A DNA stretch of 64,000 nucleotides from Enterobacter huaxiensis (GCF_003594935.2 NZ_CP043342.1:3038001-3102000); one strand, 5' to 3'; shown: positions 50,782-61,598, counted from the stretch's first letter. The notes: generated by a model not told the origin, from the letters alone. Numbers and translations: made by a program.

Positions 50782-52836
50782 TTATGGCTTTCTCGCCACC
50801 GGCACACCAATACTCTTCAGGATATCGACAAACGTGGACGGCTCGTCTCTATTGAACAGCAGCCACACGCGATGACGCGCGCGGGTTAACGCCACATACA
50901 GCAATCGCCGCTCCTCGGCATCAGGGAAGTCTTCCGGCACGGGCAGCAAGGCCTGTTCCATAACCGACTCCCGGGCCGGAGCAGGGAAACCGTCGCTCCC
51001 CTCTTTTAGCCCCAACACTATCACGTAGTCCGCCTGCTGCCCTTTACTGGCATGGATGGTCATAAACTCAAGCTTCAGCTTCGGCCAGCGGGTCGCCGCC
51101 TTTTCCAGCGCGGCGGGTTTAAGATAGTGGTAACGTGCCAATACCAGAATACGTTCGTCTGATTTTGCATAACCGCTCAGCTTATCCAGCAGCGGCTCAA
51201 GCTGATCGTCTGCCAGCAGCGTAACGGCTTTTTTATCCCCCTGAGTCAGGCTGTTGAGCGGTTTTGCCAGCTGGTGCGGGTTTTGCTGAATAAAGCAGTT
51301 GGCAATTTCACCAATCCGCGAGTTGAAGCGATAGGTCGTATCCAGATCGCTACGATCGCCTTCGCCAAAGTAGTGGTGGAACGCGGTCGTCAGTTCGAGC
51401 TGTGCCCCGCTGAAGCGGTAAATCGCCTGCCAGTCATCGCCCACGGCAAACAGCGAGGTATGTTTGTTCTGCGACCGTAACGCCGACAGCAACGCGGCGC
51501 GCTGCGGCGAGATATCCTGGAACTCATCAACAAGAATGTGCTTCCACGGACTCACAAAGCGCCCTTTTTCCAGAATGATAATGGCCTGGTGGATGAGCCC
51601 GGAGAAATCGACGGCATTCTCCTCCTTCAGCGCCGTTTTCCAGGCTTTAAGCATCGGCGCCATCAGTTTGACCCGTTTTGAAAACAGGGCGCGGATCTCC
51701 TCCGGTGCGCTTTCAATCATTTCCGCCTGGCTGCCGCCGTGCATGCGCATCAGGCTTACCCAGCGGTCGAGACGAGATCCCAGCCGACGCGCCAGTTTTT
51801 CATCCTGCCAGAAGCTGCCTTCCGGCACCGCCCAGTCCAACTCCTCCTCCAGCCACTGACGCCACCCTTTTGCTTGCGCCTTCTTCTCGCTGCACTGCTG
51901 CTGCCACGTCTTCACAAACAGCGCCTGACGGGCCGGGGTATCATTCTCGAGCCTGCTGATTGCCGGGACCTTTTTACTACCCTGCTGGATAATATGCAGG
52001 GCAAGAGCATGGAAGGTGCGAGCCGTAATGTCCTGCGTATGCAGCCGTTCCTGAATTCGCTCGTCCATCTCCTGTGCGGCCTTCCGGCCAAACGCCAGCA
52101 GCAAAATCTGGTCAGCCACGGCTTCACCGGTGGTCAGAAGCCATCCCGCACGCGCCACCAGCACCGATGTTTTACCGCTTCCGGCCCCCGCCAGCACCAG
52201 CAGAGACGGTTCACCGTTGACCACAGCGCGCGCCTGGGCTGGGTTGAGGGGTGAGGATTCAACCGTGTTGAAAAAATCAGCGTACCGCACGAGCATCGCA
52301 TCGGTCCACGCCTGGTTATGGGCCAGCCGGCTTTTATCCACATCGCCAAGCCACGCCTGGCACGCCCGCCATGCGTCACGACAGTTTTCAAACTCATCCA
52401 GTCGCGCTACCGGTAACGGTAAGGCCGTAAGGGCCTGTCTGATTTTTTGCTGCAATTCTGTCGTTTGCTGGCGCGTCAGCCATTTTTGTTGCGCACTGCT
52501 CTGGGCAATATCGTCTAACACCTGCTGCAACACCTGGGCTGCAATTACGCTCATATCATGGCTCCACTGCAGCCAGAGCGTGTTCAGATGATGGTGAAAG
52601 CGCTGTGTTTCTGCCCACTCCGTACCGTGAAGACGGACGACTTTATCGGCAGGCAGCACGAACTCCAGCTCGCCCCACACCAGGCCGCGTCTGCAGTGAA
52701 TAGCAAGAAGCTGATTAAACGGAATGAGATATTCGTGGCGTTCGCCGGAGACTTTCACGCCAGCATTGAGGAGGACAACCTTGTCATAAGGGTGTTGCGC
52801 CAGGCGTTTGCCCATTGAAGTTGCTTTCAGTTCCAT
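50782..52836 (-). CDS. helD: DNA helicase IV
   Basis: 684 residues, E. coli length. UvrD/Rep-type superfamily 1 helicase: Q-motif LNPAQARAVV, Walker A AGAGSGKT at 216-223, Walker B ILVDEFQDIS, motif III AVGDDWQAIYRFSGA, motif V TIHASKGQQADYVIVLGL and motif VI RLLYVALTRAR. It carries the N-terminal HelD-specific domain of about 190 residues. 3'-5' DNA helicase involved in recombination (RecF pathway). Core gene. Confidence 0.96.
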   Translation of the reverse strand: MELKATSMGKRLAQHPYDKVVLLNAGVKVSGERHEYLIPFNQLLAIHCRRGLVWGELEFVLPADKVVRLHGTEWAETQRFHHHLNTLWLQWSHDMSVIAAQVLQQVLDDIAQSSAQQKWLTRQQTTELQQKIRQALTALPLPVARLDEFENCRDAWRACQAWLGDVDKSRLAHNQAWTDAMLVRYADFFNTVESSPLNPAQARAVVNGEPSLLVLAGAGSGKTSVLVARAGWLLTTGEAVADQILLLAFGRKAAQEMDERIQERLHTQDITARTFHALALHIIQQGSKKVPAISRLENDTPARQALFVKTWQQQCSEKKAQAKGWRQWLEEELDWAVPEGSFWQDEKLARRLGSRLDRWVSLMRMHGGSQAEMIESAPEEIRALFSKRVKLMAPMLKAWKTALKEENAVDFSGLIHQAIIILEKGRFVSPWKHILVDEFQDISPQRAALLSALRSQNKHTSLFAVGDDWQAIYRFSGAQLELTTAFHHYFGEGDRSDLDTTYRFNSRIGEIANCFIQQNPHQLAKPLNSLTQGDKKAVTLLADDQLEPLLDKLSGYAKSDERILVLARYHYLKPAALEKAATRWPKLKLEFMTIHASKGQQADYVIVLGLKEGSDGFPAPARESVMEQALLPVPEDFPDAEERRLLYVALTRARHRVWLLFNRDEPSTFVDILKSIGVPVARKP

Positions 52837-52959
52837 ATCCAGCCGGATCCACGAGGAGATAATTTGTCTGATAGTTTAACTGCCAGTTTTAAGGTGCTCC
52901 AGCCTAAAAAAACGTTACAATCATTCAGCGTTAATCATATCGAAAGGAAATGAGGGTTT

Positions 52960-53406
52960 ATGCGTACCGTTCTGAATGTTTTAAATTTTGTCCTTGGCGG
53001 TTTTGCCACCACCCTTTCCTGGCTTTTTGCCACGCTGGTGAGCATCGTGCTCATCTTCACGTTACCGCTGACGCGCTCCTGCTGGGAAATTACCAAACTG
53101 TCGTTCGTTCCTTATGGTAATGAAGCCGTCCACGTTGACGAGCTGAATCCGACTGGCAAAAACGCGCTGATGAATACCGGCGGCACGGTATTAAACATTC
53201 TGTGGCTGATTTTCTTTGGCTGGTGGCTCTGCCTGATGCACATCTTCGCCGGTATCGCCCAGTGCATCACTATCATTGGTATTCCGGTTGGGATCGCCAA
53301 CTTTAAAATTGCCGTTATCGCGCTGTGGCCGGTTGGGCGCAGAGTCGTCCCGGTTGAAGTAGCGCAAGCTGCGCGCGAAGCCAACGCTCGCCGTCGTTTT
53401 CAGTAA
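52960..53406 (+). CDS. yccF: YccF-domain inner-membrane protein
   Basis: 148 residues with two YccF (DUF307) repeats, each a pair of membrane segments (FVLGGFATTLSWLFATLVSIVLIFTLPLTR and LNILWLIFFGWWLCLMHIFAGIAQCITIIGIPVG), the second containing IGIPVGIANFKIA. Function unknown. It is 19 bp before yccS and probably cotranscribed with it. Confidence 0.94.
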   Translation: MRTVLNVLNFVLGGFATTLSWLFATLVSIVLIFTLPLTRSCWEITKLSFVPYGNEAVHVDELNPTGKNALMNTGGTVLNILWLIFFGWWLCLMHIFAGIAQCITIIGIPVGIANFKIAVIALWPVGRRVVPVEVAQAAREANARRRFQ

Positions 53407-53425
53407 ATAAGGACTGGCCGCGCTT

Positions 53426-55588
53426 ATGCTAAGCCCACTGCTTCGCCGCTACACCTGGAACAGTAACTGGCTTTATAACGTCAGGATATTTATTGCCCTC
53501 TGCGGCACCGTCGCCCTGCCGTGGTGGCTGAGCGACGTGAAGCTCACCATACCACTGACGCTTGGCGTGGTCGCTGGCGCACTTGCGGATCTAGACGATC
53601 GTCTTGCCGGGCGCTTGCGTAACCTCGTCATCACCCTGGTCTGTTTCTTTATTGCTTCTGCATCCGTAGAGCTGCTGTTTCCCTGGCCGTGGCTGTTTGC
53701 GCTGGGGCTGACGATTTCCACCAGCGGCTTTATTCTCCTCGGTGGGCTTGGGCAACGCTATGCCACCATCGCGTTTGGCGCCCTGCTGATTGCCATCTAT
53801 ACCATGCTTGGGGTCTCTTTATACGACCAGTGGTATCAGCAGCCCGTTCTGCTGCTGCTGGGGGCGATCTGGTATAACCTTCTGACCTTAACCGGGCATC
53901 TGATTTTTCCGGTCCGCGCGCTGCAGGACAACCTTGCGCGTAGCTACGAACAGCTTGCCCATTATCTGGAGCTGAAGTCACGCCTGTTTGACCCGGACAT
54001 TGAAGAGGAAAGCCAGGCGCCGCTTTACGATCTGGCGCTGGCAAACGGCCAGCTGGTGGCCACGCTAAACCAGACAAAAGCGTCTCTCCTGACCCGCCTG
54101 CGTGGCGATCGCGGCCAGCGCGGTACCCGAAGAACGCTTCATTACTATTTTGTTGCTCAGGATATACACGAGCGCGCCAGCTCGTCGCACGTGCAATACG
54201 GCGCCCTGCGCGAGAAGTTCCGCTACAGCGACGTGATGTTCCGTTTCCAGCGCCTGCTGTCGATGCAGTCTCAGGCCTGCCAGCAGCTCGCGCGTTCGAT
54301 ACTGCTGCGCACGCCATATCAGCATGACCCGCGTTTTGAGCGCGCCTTCAGCCACCTCGATGCCGCCCTCGATCGCGTGCAGGCAAGTGGAACGTCCCCG
54401 GAACAGATTAAGGCACTGGGTTTTTTACTCAATAACCTGCGCGCCATTGATGCCCAGCTGGCCACCATTGAGTCTGAGCAGGCGATGGCGCTGCCGGGTA
54501 ATGATGTTGAAAACCAGCTTGCGGACGACAGTGTGAATGGTTTCAGCGATATGTGGCTGCGCCTGAGCCGTAACTTTACGCCGGAGTCAGCCCTCTTTCG
54601 CCATGCGGTGAGGATGTCGCTGGTCCTGTGCGTGGGCTACGCCTTTATTCAAATTACGGGCTTACACCATGGCTACTGGATCCTGTTGACCAGCCTGTTC
54701 GTTTGTCAGCCCAACTATAACGCTACTCGCCACCGCCTCGCGCTGCGTATTGTCGGCACGCTGGTGGGCGTTGCTATCGGGCTGCCGGTTCTCTATTTTG
54801 TGCCCTCTATTGAAGGACAGCTGATCCTCATCGTGATCACCGGCGTTTTATTCTTTGCGTTTCGTAACGTGCAGTACGCGCACGCCACGATGTTTATTAC
54901 CCTGCTGGTATTGCTGTGCTTTAACCTGCTGGGCGAAGGGTTTGAAGTCGCCCTTCCCCGCGTGATCGATACGCTAATCGGCTGTGCTATCGCCTGGGCT
55001 GCGGTGAGTTTTATCTGGCCCGACTGGCGTTTCCGCAATTTACCGCGCGTACTCGACAGGGCAATGAATGCAAACTGTCGCTATCTGGACGCGATCCTTG
55101 AGCAGTACCACCAGGGCCGCGATAACCGTCTCGCCTATCGAATCGCGCGCCGCGATGCGCATAACAGCGACGCTGAGCTGGCATCGGTGGTTTCGAATAT
55201 GTCCACAGAGCCGCGTGCGACAGCGCAAATCCGGGAAACGGCTTTCCGTCTGTTGTGCCTTAACCATACCTTCACCAGCTATATCTCAACGTTGGGGGCC
55301 CATCGAGAGAAGCTCACGAACCCGGGGATCCTGAACCTGCTGGATGACGCGGTTTGCTACGTCGATGATGCGCTACACCATCTGCCAGCCGATGAGCCCC
55401 GCGTTCAGCAGGCACTGGATGAACTCGCGCAGCGTATTGCGCATCTTGACCCAGGCACCGACAGCAAAGCTCCGCTGGTTTTGCAGCAAATAGGCCTGCT
55501 TATCGCCCTGCTGCCGGAAATTTGCCGGTTACAACAGCAAATTGCTACCTTGAGGAATGATGCTCCGGTATCGCAGGTAGCGCATTAA
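53426..55588 (+). CDS. yccS: FUSC-family inner-membrane protein YccS
   Basis: 720 residues. Two blocks of membrane spans (about 15-150 and 390-520), separated by a large cytoplasmic helical domain, the layout of YccS/YhfK and AaeB-type transporters. Features include GHLIFPVRALQDNLARSYEQLAHYLELKSRLFDPD and GYWILLTSLFVCQPNYNATRHRLALRIVGTLVG. Probably a secondary exporter; substrate unknown. Its last 44 bp overlap the 3' end of sxy on the other strand. Confidence 0.93.
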   Translation: MLSPLLRRYTWNSNWLYNVRIFIALCGTVALPWWLSDVKLTIPLTLGVVAGALADLDDRLAGRLRNLVITLVCFFIASASVELLFPWPWLFALGLTISTSGFILLGGLGQRYATIAFGALLIAIYTMLGVSLYDQWYQQPVLLLLGAIWYNLLTLTGHLIFPVRALQDNLARSYEQLAHYLELKSRLFDPDIEEESQAPLYDLALANGQLVATLNQTKASLLTRLRGDRGQRGTRRTLHYYFVAQDIHERASSSHVQYGALREKFRYSDVMFRFQRLLSMQSQACQQLARSILLRTPYQHDPRFERAFSHLDAALDRVQASGTSPEQIKALGFLLNNLRAIDAQLATIESEQAMALPGNDVENQLADDSVNGFSDMWLRLSRNFTPESALFRHAVRMSLVLCVGYAFIQITGLHHGYWILLTSLFVCQPNYNATRHRLALRIVGTLVGVAIGLPVLYFVPSIEGQLILIVITGVLFFAFRNVQYAHATMFITLLVLLCFNLLGEGFEVALPRVIDTLIGCAIAWAAVSFIWPDWRFRNLPRVLDRAMNANCRYLDAILEQYHQGRDNRLAYRIARRDAHNSDAELASVVSNMSTEPRATAQIRETAFRLLCLNHTFTSYISTLGAHREKLTNPGILNLLDDAVCYVDDALHHLPADEPRVQQALDELAQRIAHLDPGTDSKAPLVLQQIGLLIALLPEICRLQQQIATLRNDAPVSQVAH

Positions 55589-56171
55589 ACCACTCTGTCA
55601 GCTCCCGGCGAATGTCGGCCGGGAGCGCCGCTTCGTGCAGCCCTTCTATCGCGCCCTGGAGCGCAAACAGCACCTTGACGCTCAATCCTCTGTTTCTCGC
55701 GCGCATTTTTAACCAACTCGTTTTTGCCCCCAGCTCCCGCAGCGTTTCTTCATTGGTGATACCCACTTCGTACAGCAAGACCTCGATCTGAAACGTCAGG
55801 TTTGGCAGATCTTTCAGCCTGTTACGCTGATGCCGCTCGGAACGCTCTTTCCTGGCAGCATTAAGGGCAAAGGAAGAAAGCTGAAGCAACTTCTCCTTGT
55901 CCTGCCACAGTCCATCATCCACGCGGTAATAGTTAAGAAGGACAGGCCGCCCCCGCTTCATCAATGTCAGAAAAGAAGAGGCATGCTTTACACAGTATTT
56001 TGCACTCTCTTCGCAGGCGCGAAGGTACAGCTCGCCATCAGAAACCATGGCAAATACCGCATCCTCCACTGCGAGGGTATAACCGCCAAAGAGTGCGCGA
56101 TGATGAATGTCGCCCAGCGAGGAAAGGTATTCCTGTGATTTATAAATCCGATCATAAGATATCTTTTTCAT
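55545..56171 (-). CDS. sxy: Competence regulator Sxy/TfoX
   Basis: 208 residues from ATG 56171, placed by alignment with E. coli Sxy (MKKISYDRIYKSQEYLSSLG); an ATG-like codon 21 nt upstream is in frame but not conserved. N-terminal TfoX domain (ALFGGYTLAVEDAVFAMVSDGELYLRA) and C-terminal domain (LPNLTFQIEVLLYEVGITNEETLRELGAKTSWLKMRARN). It works with CRP at CRP-S promoters to induce DNA-uptake genes. It is divergent from sulA. Confidence 0.95.
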   Translation of the reverse strand: MKKISYDRIYKSQEYLSSLGDIHHRALFGGYTLAVEDAVFAMVSDGELYLRACEESAKYCVKHASSFLTLMKRGRPVLLNYYRVDDGLWQDKEKLLQLSSFALNAARKERSERHQRNRLKDLPNLTFQIEVLLYEVGITNEETLRELGAKTSWLKMRARNRGLSVKVLFALQGAIEGLHEAALPADIRRELTEWFNALPAIPEHHSSR

Positions 56172-56348
56172 GATATTTCCCTTGTAAATCATAAAGTAAC
56201 AGCAGCATTTCTTACTAGCGGATCCGTTAGCAGGAAAATAGGCAACTTATTGCCGTTGAGCAAGATGATTTTTCCAGGCAGGCCAAGAATGAACGAATTT
56301 TGCGAGTCGCTTTCCGAAAATGAGGTTGATCTTTATGCATACAGGGGT

Positions 56349-56368
56349 TACTGTATATCCATACAGTA
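56349..56368. promoter_or_regulatory. LexA box of sulA
   Basis: TACTGTATATCCATACAGTA is a perfect CTGT-N8-ACAG SOS box with a fully symmetric core. It ends 20 bp before the sulA ATG. Confidence 0.95.
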
Positions 56369-56388
56369 ACTACAGGGCTGGAATGAAT

Positions 56389-56898
56389 ATGTACACTTCA
56401 GGCTATGCAAATCGCTCTACCTCTCTTTCTTCTTCCGCTGGCAATGGCGCGCAGAATTCCGTCGGGCGTGTTTCGACAGGGCTTATCAGTGAAGTGGTTT
56501 ACCGTGAAGACCAGCCTCTGTTGACTCAACTCTTATTGCTGCCGTTATTACAGCAGCTTGGCCAGCAGTCTCGCTGGCAGCTCTGGCTGACGCCACAGCA
56601 AAAATTGAGCCGCGAATGGGTTCAGTCTGCCGGCCTCCCGCTGACAAAAGTGATGCAGATTAGCCAGCTGCCGCCTTGCGATACGGTAGAGTCAATGATC
56701 CGCGCCTTACGCACGGGGAATTACAGCGTGGTGATTGGTTGGTTGTCTGACGAATTGACGGAAGAAGAACACTTCAGGCTGACTGAAGCAGCGGAAGAAG
56801 GTAATGCTATTGGATTTATCATGCGACCAGTAAGTGCCGATCCTCATCGCAAAGGACAACTTTCTGGGGTAAAAATTCACTCGAATTTGTACCATTGA
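56389..56898 (+). CDS. sulA: SOS cell-division inhibitor SulA
   Basis: 169 residues from ATG 56389, matching the E. coli start MYTSGY; the open frame to 56320 runs through the LexA box and is rejected, and an ATG two codons upstream is also possible. Middle block [19 protein letters not shown] here reads [31 protein letters not shown], and the C-terminus [13 protein letters not shown] is the Lon-recognised tail. It binds FtsZ and halts division during the SOS response. LexA controls it. Confidence 0.96.
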   Translation: MYTSGYANRSTSLSSSAGNGAQNSVGRVSTGLISEVVYREDQPLLTQLLLLPLLQQLGQQSRWQLWLTPQQKLSREWVQSAGLPLTKVMQISQLPPCDTVESMIRALRTGNYSVVIGWLSDELTEEEHFRLTEAAEEGNAIGFIMRPVSADPHRKGQLSGVKIHSNLYH

Positions 56899-57120
56899 GT
56901 AAATTTAAGACTTTTCCTGGAATTTTTTTTGACAGCAAGATGCAGAAATAGTTCAAGGCGCCAAATCTTCGGCAAGGCTTGTGTGGTGCGGTTCTCTTTA
57001 ATTTTACTGCACAAATTTCGTTCAAAAAATGTTAAATAATAGGTATACGGAACTTTTTTTTTCATATGCCTGACGGAGTTCACACTTGTAAGTTTCTAGC
57101 TACGTTGTAGACTTTACATC

Positions 57121-57253
57121 GCCAGGGGTGCTCGGCCTAAGCCGAAGATATCGGTAGATTTATATTTGACCACGCCCCCCGGTGAAGGATTTAACCGTGA
57201 TTTCTCTGCAGAGATTTTCATGGCAAATTTTGGATGATAACGAGGCGCAAAAA
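57121..57253 (+). promoter_or_regulatory. ompA 5' untranslated leader and promoter
   Basis: GCCAGGGGTGCTCGGC at 57121 matches the start of the E. coli ompA leader, and ATAACGAGGCGCAAAAA leads to the ATG. The leader folds into the 5' hairpin (CTCGGCCTAAGCCGA) that stabilises the mRNA in E. coli. The ribosome-site segment is the known MicA sRNA target in E. coli. The rest of the 355-bp gap after sulA is AT-rich promoter sequence with no other gene. Confidence 0.85.
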
Positions 57254-58309
57254 ATGAAAAAGACAGCTATCGCGATTGCAGTGGCACTGGCTGGCTTCGC
57301 TACCGTAGCGCAGGCCGCTCCGAAAGATAATACCTGGTATGCAGGTGGTAAACTGGGCTGGTCTCAGTTCCATGACACCGGCTGGTACAACAGCAGCCTG
57401 AACAACGATGGCCCGACTCACGAGAGCCAGCTGGGTGCAGGCGCGTTCGGTGGCTATCAGGTTAACCCGTATGTTGGTTTTGAAATGGGTTACGACTGGT
57501 TAGGTCGTATGCCATACAAAGGCGACAACGTAAACGGCGCTTTTAAAGCTCAAGGCGTTCAGCTGACCGCTAAACTGGGTTACCCAATCACTGACGATCT
57601 GGACGTGTACACCCGTCTGGGCGGCATGGTATGGCGTGCAGACTCCAGCAACAGCGAAATTGGCGACAACCATGACACCGGTGTTTCCCCAGTATTCGCT
57701 GGTGGCGTTGAGTGGGCAATGACCCGTGATATCGCTACCCGTCTGGAATACCAGTGGGTTAACAACATCGGCGACGGCAACACCGTTGGTGTTCGTCCTG
57801 ACAACGGCATGCTGAGCGTAGGTGTTTCCTATCGTTTCGGTCAGCAGGAAGATGCAGCTCCAATCGTAGCTCCAGCTCCGGCTCCAGCTCCAGAAGTACA
57901 GACCAAGCACTTCACTCTGAAGTCTGACGTTCTGTTTAACTTCAACAAATCTACCCTGAAACCAGAAGGTCAGCAGGCACTGGATCAGCTGTACACCCAG
58001 CTGAGCAACCTGGATCCTAAAGACGGTTCAGTAGTGGTTCTGGGCTTCACCGACCGTATCGGTTCTGACGCTTACAACCAGCAGCTGTCTGAAAAACGTG
58101 CTCAGTCTGTTGTTGATTACCTGGTATCTAAAGGTATCCCGGCTAACAAGATCTCCCCACGTGGTATGGGCGAATCTAACCCAGTTACCGGTTCTACCTG
58201 TGACAACGTGAAAGCTCGCGCTGCACTGATCGACTGCCTGGCACCAGATCGTCGCGTTGAGATCGAAGTTAAAGGTATCAAAGACGTTGTAACTCAGCCT
58301 GCGGCATAA
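57254..58309 (+). CDS. ompA: Outer-membrane protein A
   Basis: 351 residues from ATG 57254 (AACGAGGCGC); a frame beginning at 57182 lies in the leader. Signal peptide [20 protein letters not shown]. An eight-stranded barrel ([17 protein letters not shown] to [10 protein letters not shown]) with a Pro-Ala hinge (APAPAPAPE) and a C-terminal OmpA peptidoglycan-binding domain ([58 protein letters not shown]) with its Cys pair. Codon use is strongly biased, as expected for one of the most abundant proteins. Confidence 0.98.
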   Translation: MKKTAIAIAVALAGFATVAQAAPKDNTWYAGGKLGWSQFHDTGWYNSSLNNDGPTHESQLGAGAFGGYQVNPYVGFEMGYDWLGRMPYKGDNVNGAFKAQGVQLTAKLGYPITDDLDVYTRLGGMVWRADSSNSEIGDNHDTGVSPVFAGGVEWAMTRDIATRLEYQWVNNIGDGNTVGVRPDNGMLSVGVSYRFGQQEDAAPIVAPAPAPAPEVQTKHFTLKSDVLFNFNKSTLKPEGQQALDQLYTQLSNLDPKDGSVVVLGFTDRIGSDAYNQQLSEKRAQSVVDYLVSKGIPANKISPRGMGESNPVTGSTCDNVKARAALIDCLAPDRRVEIEVKGIKDVVTQPAA

Positions 58310-58322
58310 GTTATCGTCTTAA

Positions 58323-58350
58323 AAAAAACCCCGCGATGCGGGGTTTTTTA
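58323..58350 (+). terminator. Rho-independent terminator of ompA
   Basis: ACCCCGC pairs with GCGGGGT around GAT, followed by TTTTT; an A-run in front makes it bidirectional with matP. Confidence 0.93.
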
Positions 58351-58372
58351 TTGCCTGAAGAAAAGTTAGACA

Positions 58373-58825
58373 TCACTTTTTGCCGAGCAGTGCCTGTAGA
58401 TCGTTTTTCAGGTTCGACATTTGGCTGGCATACTTCTCTTTATGTTCTGCGTCTTCAATTAGCTGTACGACCGTTTCCGATAGCGTTTTCCCGCGCCGTT
58501 GCGCAAGCCCAGCCAACCGCTGCCAGACGATAAACTCGAGGTCGATAGACTTTTTGCGGGTATGCTGGTGCTCAGCATTAAAGTGCCGCTTACGCCGCGC
58601 ACGAATAGTTTGCTTCATTCGGTTCAACAGTGCCGGATTGATATGCTTAGCAATCCAGCTGTTAACCAGAACCGGTTCGTTTTCGAGGGTCAGCAACATA
58701 TCCACGGCTTCTTGCGCCGCGCTGGCTTCGAGGTAGCAGGTGATCGGCTCGCCTTCGCGATGCTTTTTGACCAGGTACTTCCATTTCCAGCCGCTTTCGA
58801 GGTTTTCCAGTTGTTGATATTTCAT
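58373..58825 (-). CDS. matP: Ter macrodomain organiser MatP
   Basis: 150 residues, E. coli length. N-terminal four-helix part [26 protein letters not shown], then the ribbon-helix-helix and C-terminal helix ([43 protein letters not shown]). It binds matS sites and compacts the replication-terminus region, acting with ZapB at the divisome. No matS consensus was noticed in the window by eye. Confidence 0.97.
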   Translation of the reverse strand: MKYQQLENLESGWKWKYLVKKHREGEPITCYLEASAAQEAVDMLLTLENEPVLVNSWIAKHINPALLNRMKQTIRARRKRHFNAEHQHTRKKSIDLEFIVWQRLAGLAQRRGKTLSETVVQLIEDAEHKEKYASQMSNLKNDLQALLGKK

Positions 58826-59011
58826 TGCGATCTCAGTGTTACCACGTAACTCTGTTCAGAATATCAGTTTTTTAGCAATCTGCTGAAAAGAAATCATATC
58901 CTGTGAAACATCACAGGAGAATCACGCGCCGAAATCCCCAATCCCCCTTGGGAAGAGGCCGCCGCTTACGGTATACTCCACGGTTTTACATCTGACTAAA
59001 AAACATCAACT

Positions 59012-60772
59012 TTGACGATTACGAAACTTGCATGGCGTGACCTGGTTCCTGATACCGAAAGCTATCAGGCGCTATTTGCACAGCCCGATCTCACGAAAGA
59101 ACACGAATTCATACTTAGCGATACACAACCGCGTTTGCATTACGCGCTGGAGCAGGTGTTAAGCCCATGGGCTACATCTCCCTTCATGCTGCTCAAAGCC
59201 CCGGAAGAAGCCGAGTATTTGTCGCTTCTGGGTGATGCCATGCGCCAGTTGAAACCAGAGACGGATGCCGTCTTTGGTGGTCAGTATCGTATTACGGGCC
59301 ATGATATCGCCTTCGTACCCGCAGATAGCGCTGACGATCGCTTCGCCGCTACCGGTGAAGTGGTTAGTGCGAATTGGGTCGAAGCCGAACAGCTCTTCGG
59401 GTGCCTGCGCCAGTTTAACGGTGAACTATCGCTGCAGCCGGGGCTGGTTCACCGCGCAAACGGCGGCGTTCTGATTATCTCCCTGCGCACCCTGCTCGCC
59501 CAGCCCCTTCTGTGGATGCGGCTCAAAACGATTGTGAGCCAGCAGCGCTTCGACTGGGTCGGTTACGACGAATCACGTCCTCTACCCGTGTCTGTGCCCT
59601 CGATGCCGCTCTCTTTGACCGTCGTATTAACGGGCGATCGCGAGTCTCTGGCTGATTTCCAGGAGATGGAGCCGGAACTGGCTGAACAGGCTATTTACAG
59701 CGAATACGAAGACAATATCCAGATTGCAGATGCCGATGATATGGCGCTGTGGTGCCAATGGGTATTGGCTGTTGCTGAGCGTTTTGGTCTGCCTGTGCCT
59801 GCGGCGGACGCGTGGTCAGGATTAATTCGTGAAGCCACACGCTACACCGGCGATCGGGAAACCCTGCCCCTTTGTCCGCTCTGGATCGGTAAACAGCTGC
59901 GTGAAGTCGGTGTAATCAGCGGTGAAGGCACATTTACCGGCGAACAGATGGCACAGATGCTGGCTCAGCGCGAGTGGCGTGAAGGTTATCTTGCCGACCG
60001 TATGCAGGATGAAATTCTGCTGGAGCAAATTCTGGTCGAAACCGAAGGCGAGCGCATCGGACAGATCAACGCCCTGTCAGTGATTGAGTTCCCTGGGCAT
60101 CCGCGCGCGTTCGGCGAACCTTCCCGCATCAGCTGTGTAGTTCATGTGGGCGACGGCGAATTTATTGATATCGAACGTAAAGCGGAGCTGGGCGGAAACA
60201 TTCATGCTAAGGGCATGATGATCATGCAGGCATTTCTGATGTCTGAGCTGCAGCTTGAACAGCAGATCCCCTTCTCGGCCTCGCTGACGTTCGAGCAGTC
60301 CTACAGTGAAGTCGATGGCGATAGCGCCTCAATGGCAGAGCTGTGCGCACTGATCAGCGCCCTGGCAGAAGTACCGATTAGCCAGAACATCGCGATTACG
60401 GGTTCTGTGGATCAGTTTGGCCGCGCACAGCCTGTGGGTGGTCTGAATGAGAAAATCGAAGGCTTTTTCTCAATCTGTCAGCAGCGCGGTTTGAACGGCA
60501 AACAGGGCGTTATCATCCCGGCACCCAACGTGCGCCATCTGAGTCTGAGCCAGGAGCTTCTTGATGCGGTGGAACAGGAACAATTCACCCTGTGGGCCAT
60601 CGAAGGTATTGAGGATGCGCTACCCTTACTGACAAACCTGGTATGGGACGGCGAAGGTCAGACGACGCTGATGCAAACCATTCAGGAACGCATTGCTCAG
60701 GCGACGCAGCAGGATGCTCGTCATCGATATCCATGGCCGTTACGCTGGCTGAGTTGGTTTAGTCCGAACTGA
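59012..60772 (+). CDS. ycbZ: Lon-related protease-domain protein YcbZ
   Basis: 586 residues, TTG start at 59012, fixed by conservation with E. coli ([15 protein letters not shown]). The C-terminal Lon-type proteolytic domain covers about 345-560, with Ser438 in [13 protein letters not shown] and Lys481 in [11 protein letters not shown] as the dyad. The N-terminal half resembles a degenerate AAA region, with no clear Walker A. The function in the cell is not well defined. It lies upstream of fabA in the usual core order. Confidence 0.94.
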   Translation: MTITKLAWRDLVPDTESYQALFAQPDLTKEHEFILSDTQPRLHYALEQVLSPWATSPFMLLKAPEEAEYLSLLGDAMRQLKPETDAVFGGQYRITGHDIAFVPADSADDRFAATGEVVSANWVEAEQLFGCLRQFNGELSLQPGLVHRANGGVLIISLRTLLAQPLLWMRLKTIVSQQRFDWVGYDESRPLPVSVPSMPLSLTVVLTGDRESLADFQEMEPELAEQAIYSEYEDNIQIADADDMALWCQWVLAVAERFGLPVPAADAWSGLIREATRYTGDRETLPLCPLWIGKQLREVGVISGEGTFTGEQMAQMLAQREWREGYLADRMQDEILLEQILVETEGERIGQINALSVIEFPGHPRAFGEPSRISCVVHVGDGEFIDIERKAELGGNIHAKGMMIMQAFLMSELQLEQQIPFSASLTFEQSYSEVDGDSASMAELCALISALAEVPISQNIAITGSVDQFGRAQPVGGLNEKIEGFFSICQQRGLNGKQGVIIPAPNVRHLSLSQELLDAVEQEQFTLWAIEGIEDALPLLTNLVWDGEGQTTLMQTIQERIAQATQQDARHRYPWPLRWLSWFSPN

Positions 60773-60840
60773 TCGGACTTGTTCAGCGTACACGTGTTAG
60801 CTATCCTGCGTCCTTCACTAAAATAAGGCTTACTGAGAAC

Positions 60841-61359
60841 ATGGTAGATAAACGCGAATCCTATACAAAAGAAGACCTTCTTGCCTCTGGTCGCGGTGAA
60901 CTGTTTGGCGCTAAAGGCCCACAGTTACCGGCACCAAGCATGCTGATGATGGACCGTGTCGTGAAAATGACCGAAACCGGCGGCAATTATGATAAGGGCT
61001 ACGTAGAAGCGGAACTCGATATCAACCCGGACCTGTGGTTCTTCGGTTGCCACTTTATTGGCGATCCGGTAATGCCTGGCTGCCTGGGCCTTGATGCAAT
61101 GTGGCAGCTGGTTGGCTTCTATCTGGGCTGGCTCGGTGGCGAAGGCAAGGGCCGCGCACTGGGTGTTGGCGAAGTGAAATTTACCGGACAGGTTCTGCCT
61201 ACCGCGAAAAAAGTCACCTACCGTATTCACTTCAAGCGCATCGTTAACCGTCGTCTGATTATGGGCCTGGCGGATGGCGAAGTGCTGGTCGATGGTCGTC
61301 TGATCTATTCTGCGAGCGATTTGAAAGTCGGTCTGTTCCAGGATACCTCTGCTTTCTAA
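60841..61359 (+). CDS. fabA: 3-hydroxydecanoyl-ACP dehydratase/isomerase FabA
   Basis: 172 residues, E. coli length. Catalytic His71 in [23 protein letters not shown] and Asp85. Hot-dog fold. It makes trans-2-decenoyl-ACP and isomerises it to cis-3-decenoyl-ACP, the branch point of unsaturated fatty-acid synthesis. A terminator follows directly. Confidence 0.98.
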   Translation: MVDKRESYTKEDLLASGRGELFGAKGPQLPAPSMLMMDRVVKMTETGGNYDKGYVEAELDINPDLWFFGCHFIGDPVMPGCLGLDAMWQLVGFYLGWLGGEGKGRALGVGEVKFTGQVLPTAKKVTYRIHFKRIVNRRLIMGLADGEVLVDGRLIYSASDLKVGLFQDTSAF

Positions 61360-61387
61360 GCCCTGCTTTCAGGTCCTTCAGAAAGGC

Positions 61388-61418
61388 GAAACCTCCGCAG
61401 CGCGGAGGTTTCTTTTTT
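61388..61418 (+). terminator. Rho-independent terminator of fabA
   Basis: GAAACCTCCGC pairs with GCGGAGGTTTC, then TTTTTT. Confidence 0.93.
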
Positions 61419-61430
61419 AAAGAGACGCTA

Positions 61431-61598
61431 TCAAGCAAGTACTGCCCTGTCTCCGATGGCTTCTCGCCAGCCCCCTAACCATTGCGACCTCTGATTGATG
61501 GTCTGATAGGGACACATTTCTTTAGAACGTCCGGCGATGCCAGCCTGATAACCACGTTGATGAGCCCTTTCCAGGCGATCTCGTTTCTGTCTCTTCAT
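61431..61598 (-). CDS. rmf: Ribosome modulation factor
   Basis: 55 residues read on the minus strand from ATG 61598 to TGA 61431: it begins MKRQKRDRLERAHQRGYQAG and ends WREAIGDRAVLA. Same length as E. coli Rmf, nearly identical in the first 48 residues. Small, basic protein that with HPF forms inactive 100S ribosomes in stationary phase. A frame starting at 61704 is an extension without support. The 254-bp gap upstream holds its promoter and the pqiC terminator. Confidence 0.96.
   Translation of the reverse strand: MKRQKRDRLERAHQRGYQAGIAGRSKEMCPYQTINQRSQWLGGWREAIGDRAVLA

Noticed and set aside
57182..57253. N-terminal extension of OmpA
   Set aside because: It lies in the conserved untranslated leader; ATG 57254 gives a perfect signal peptide and the standard ribosome site.
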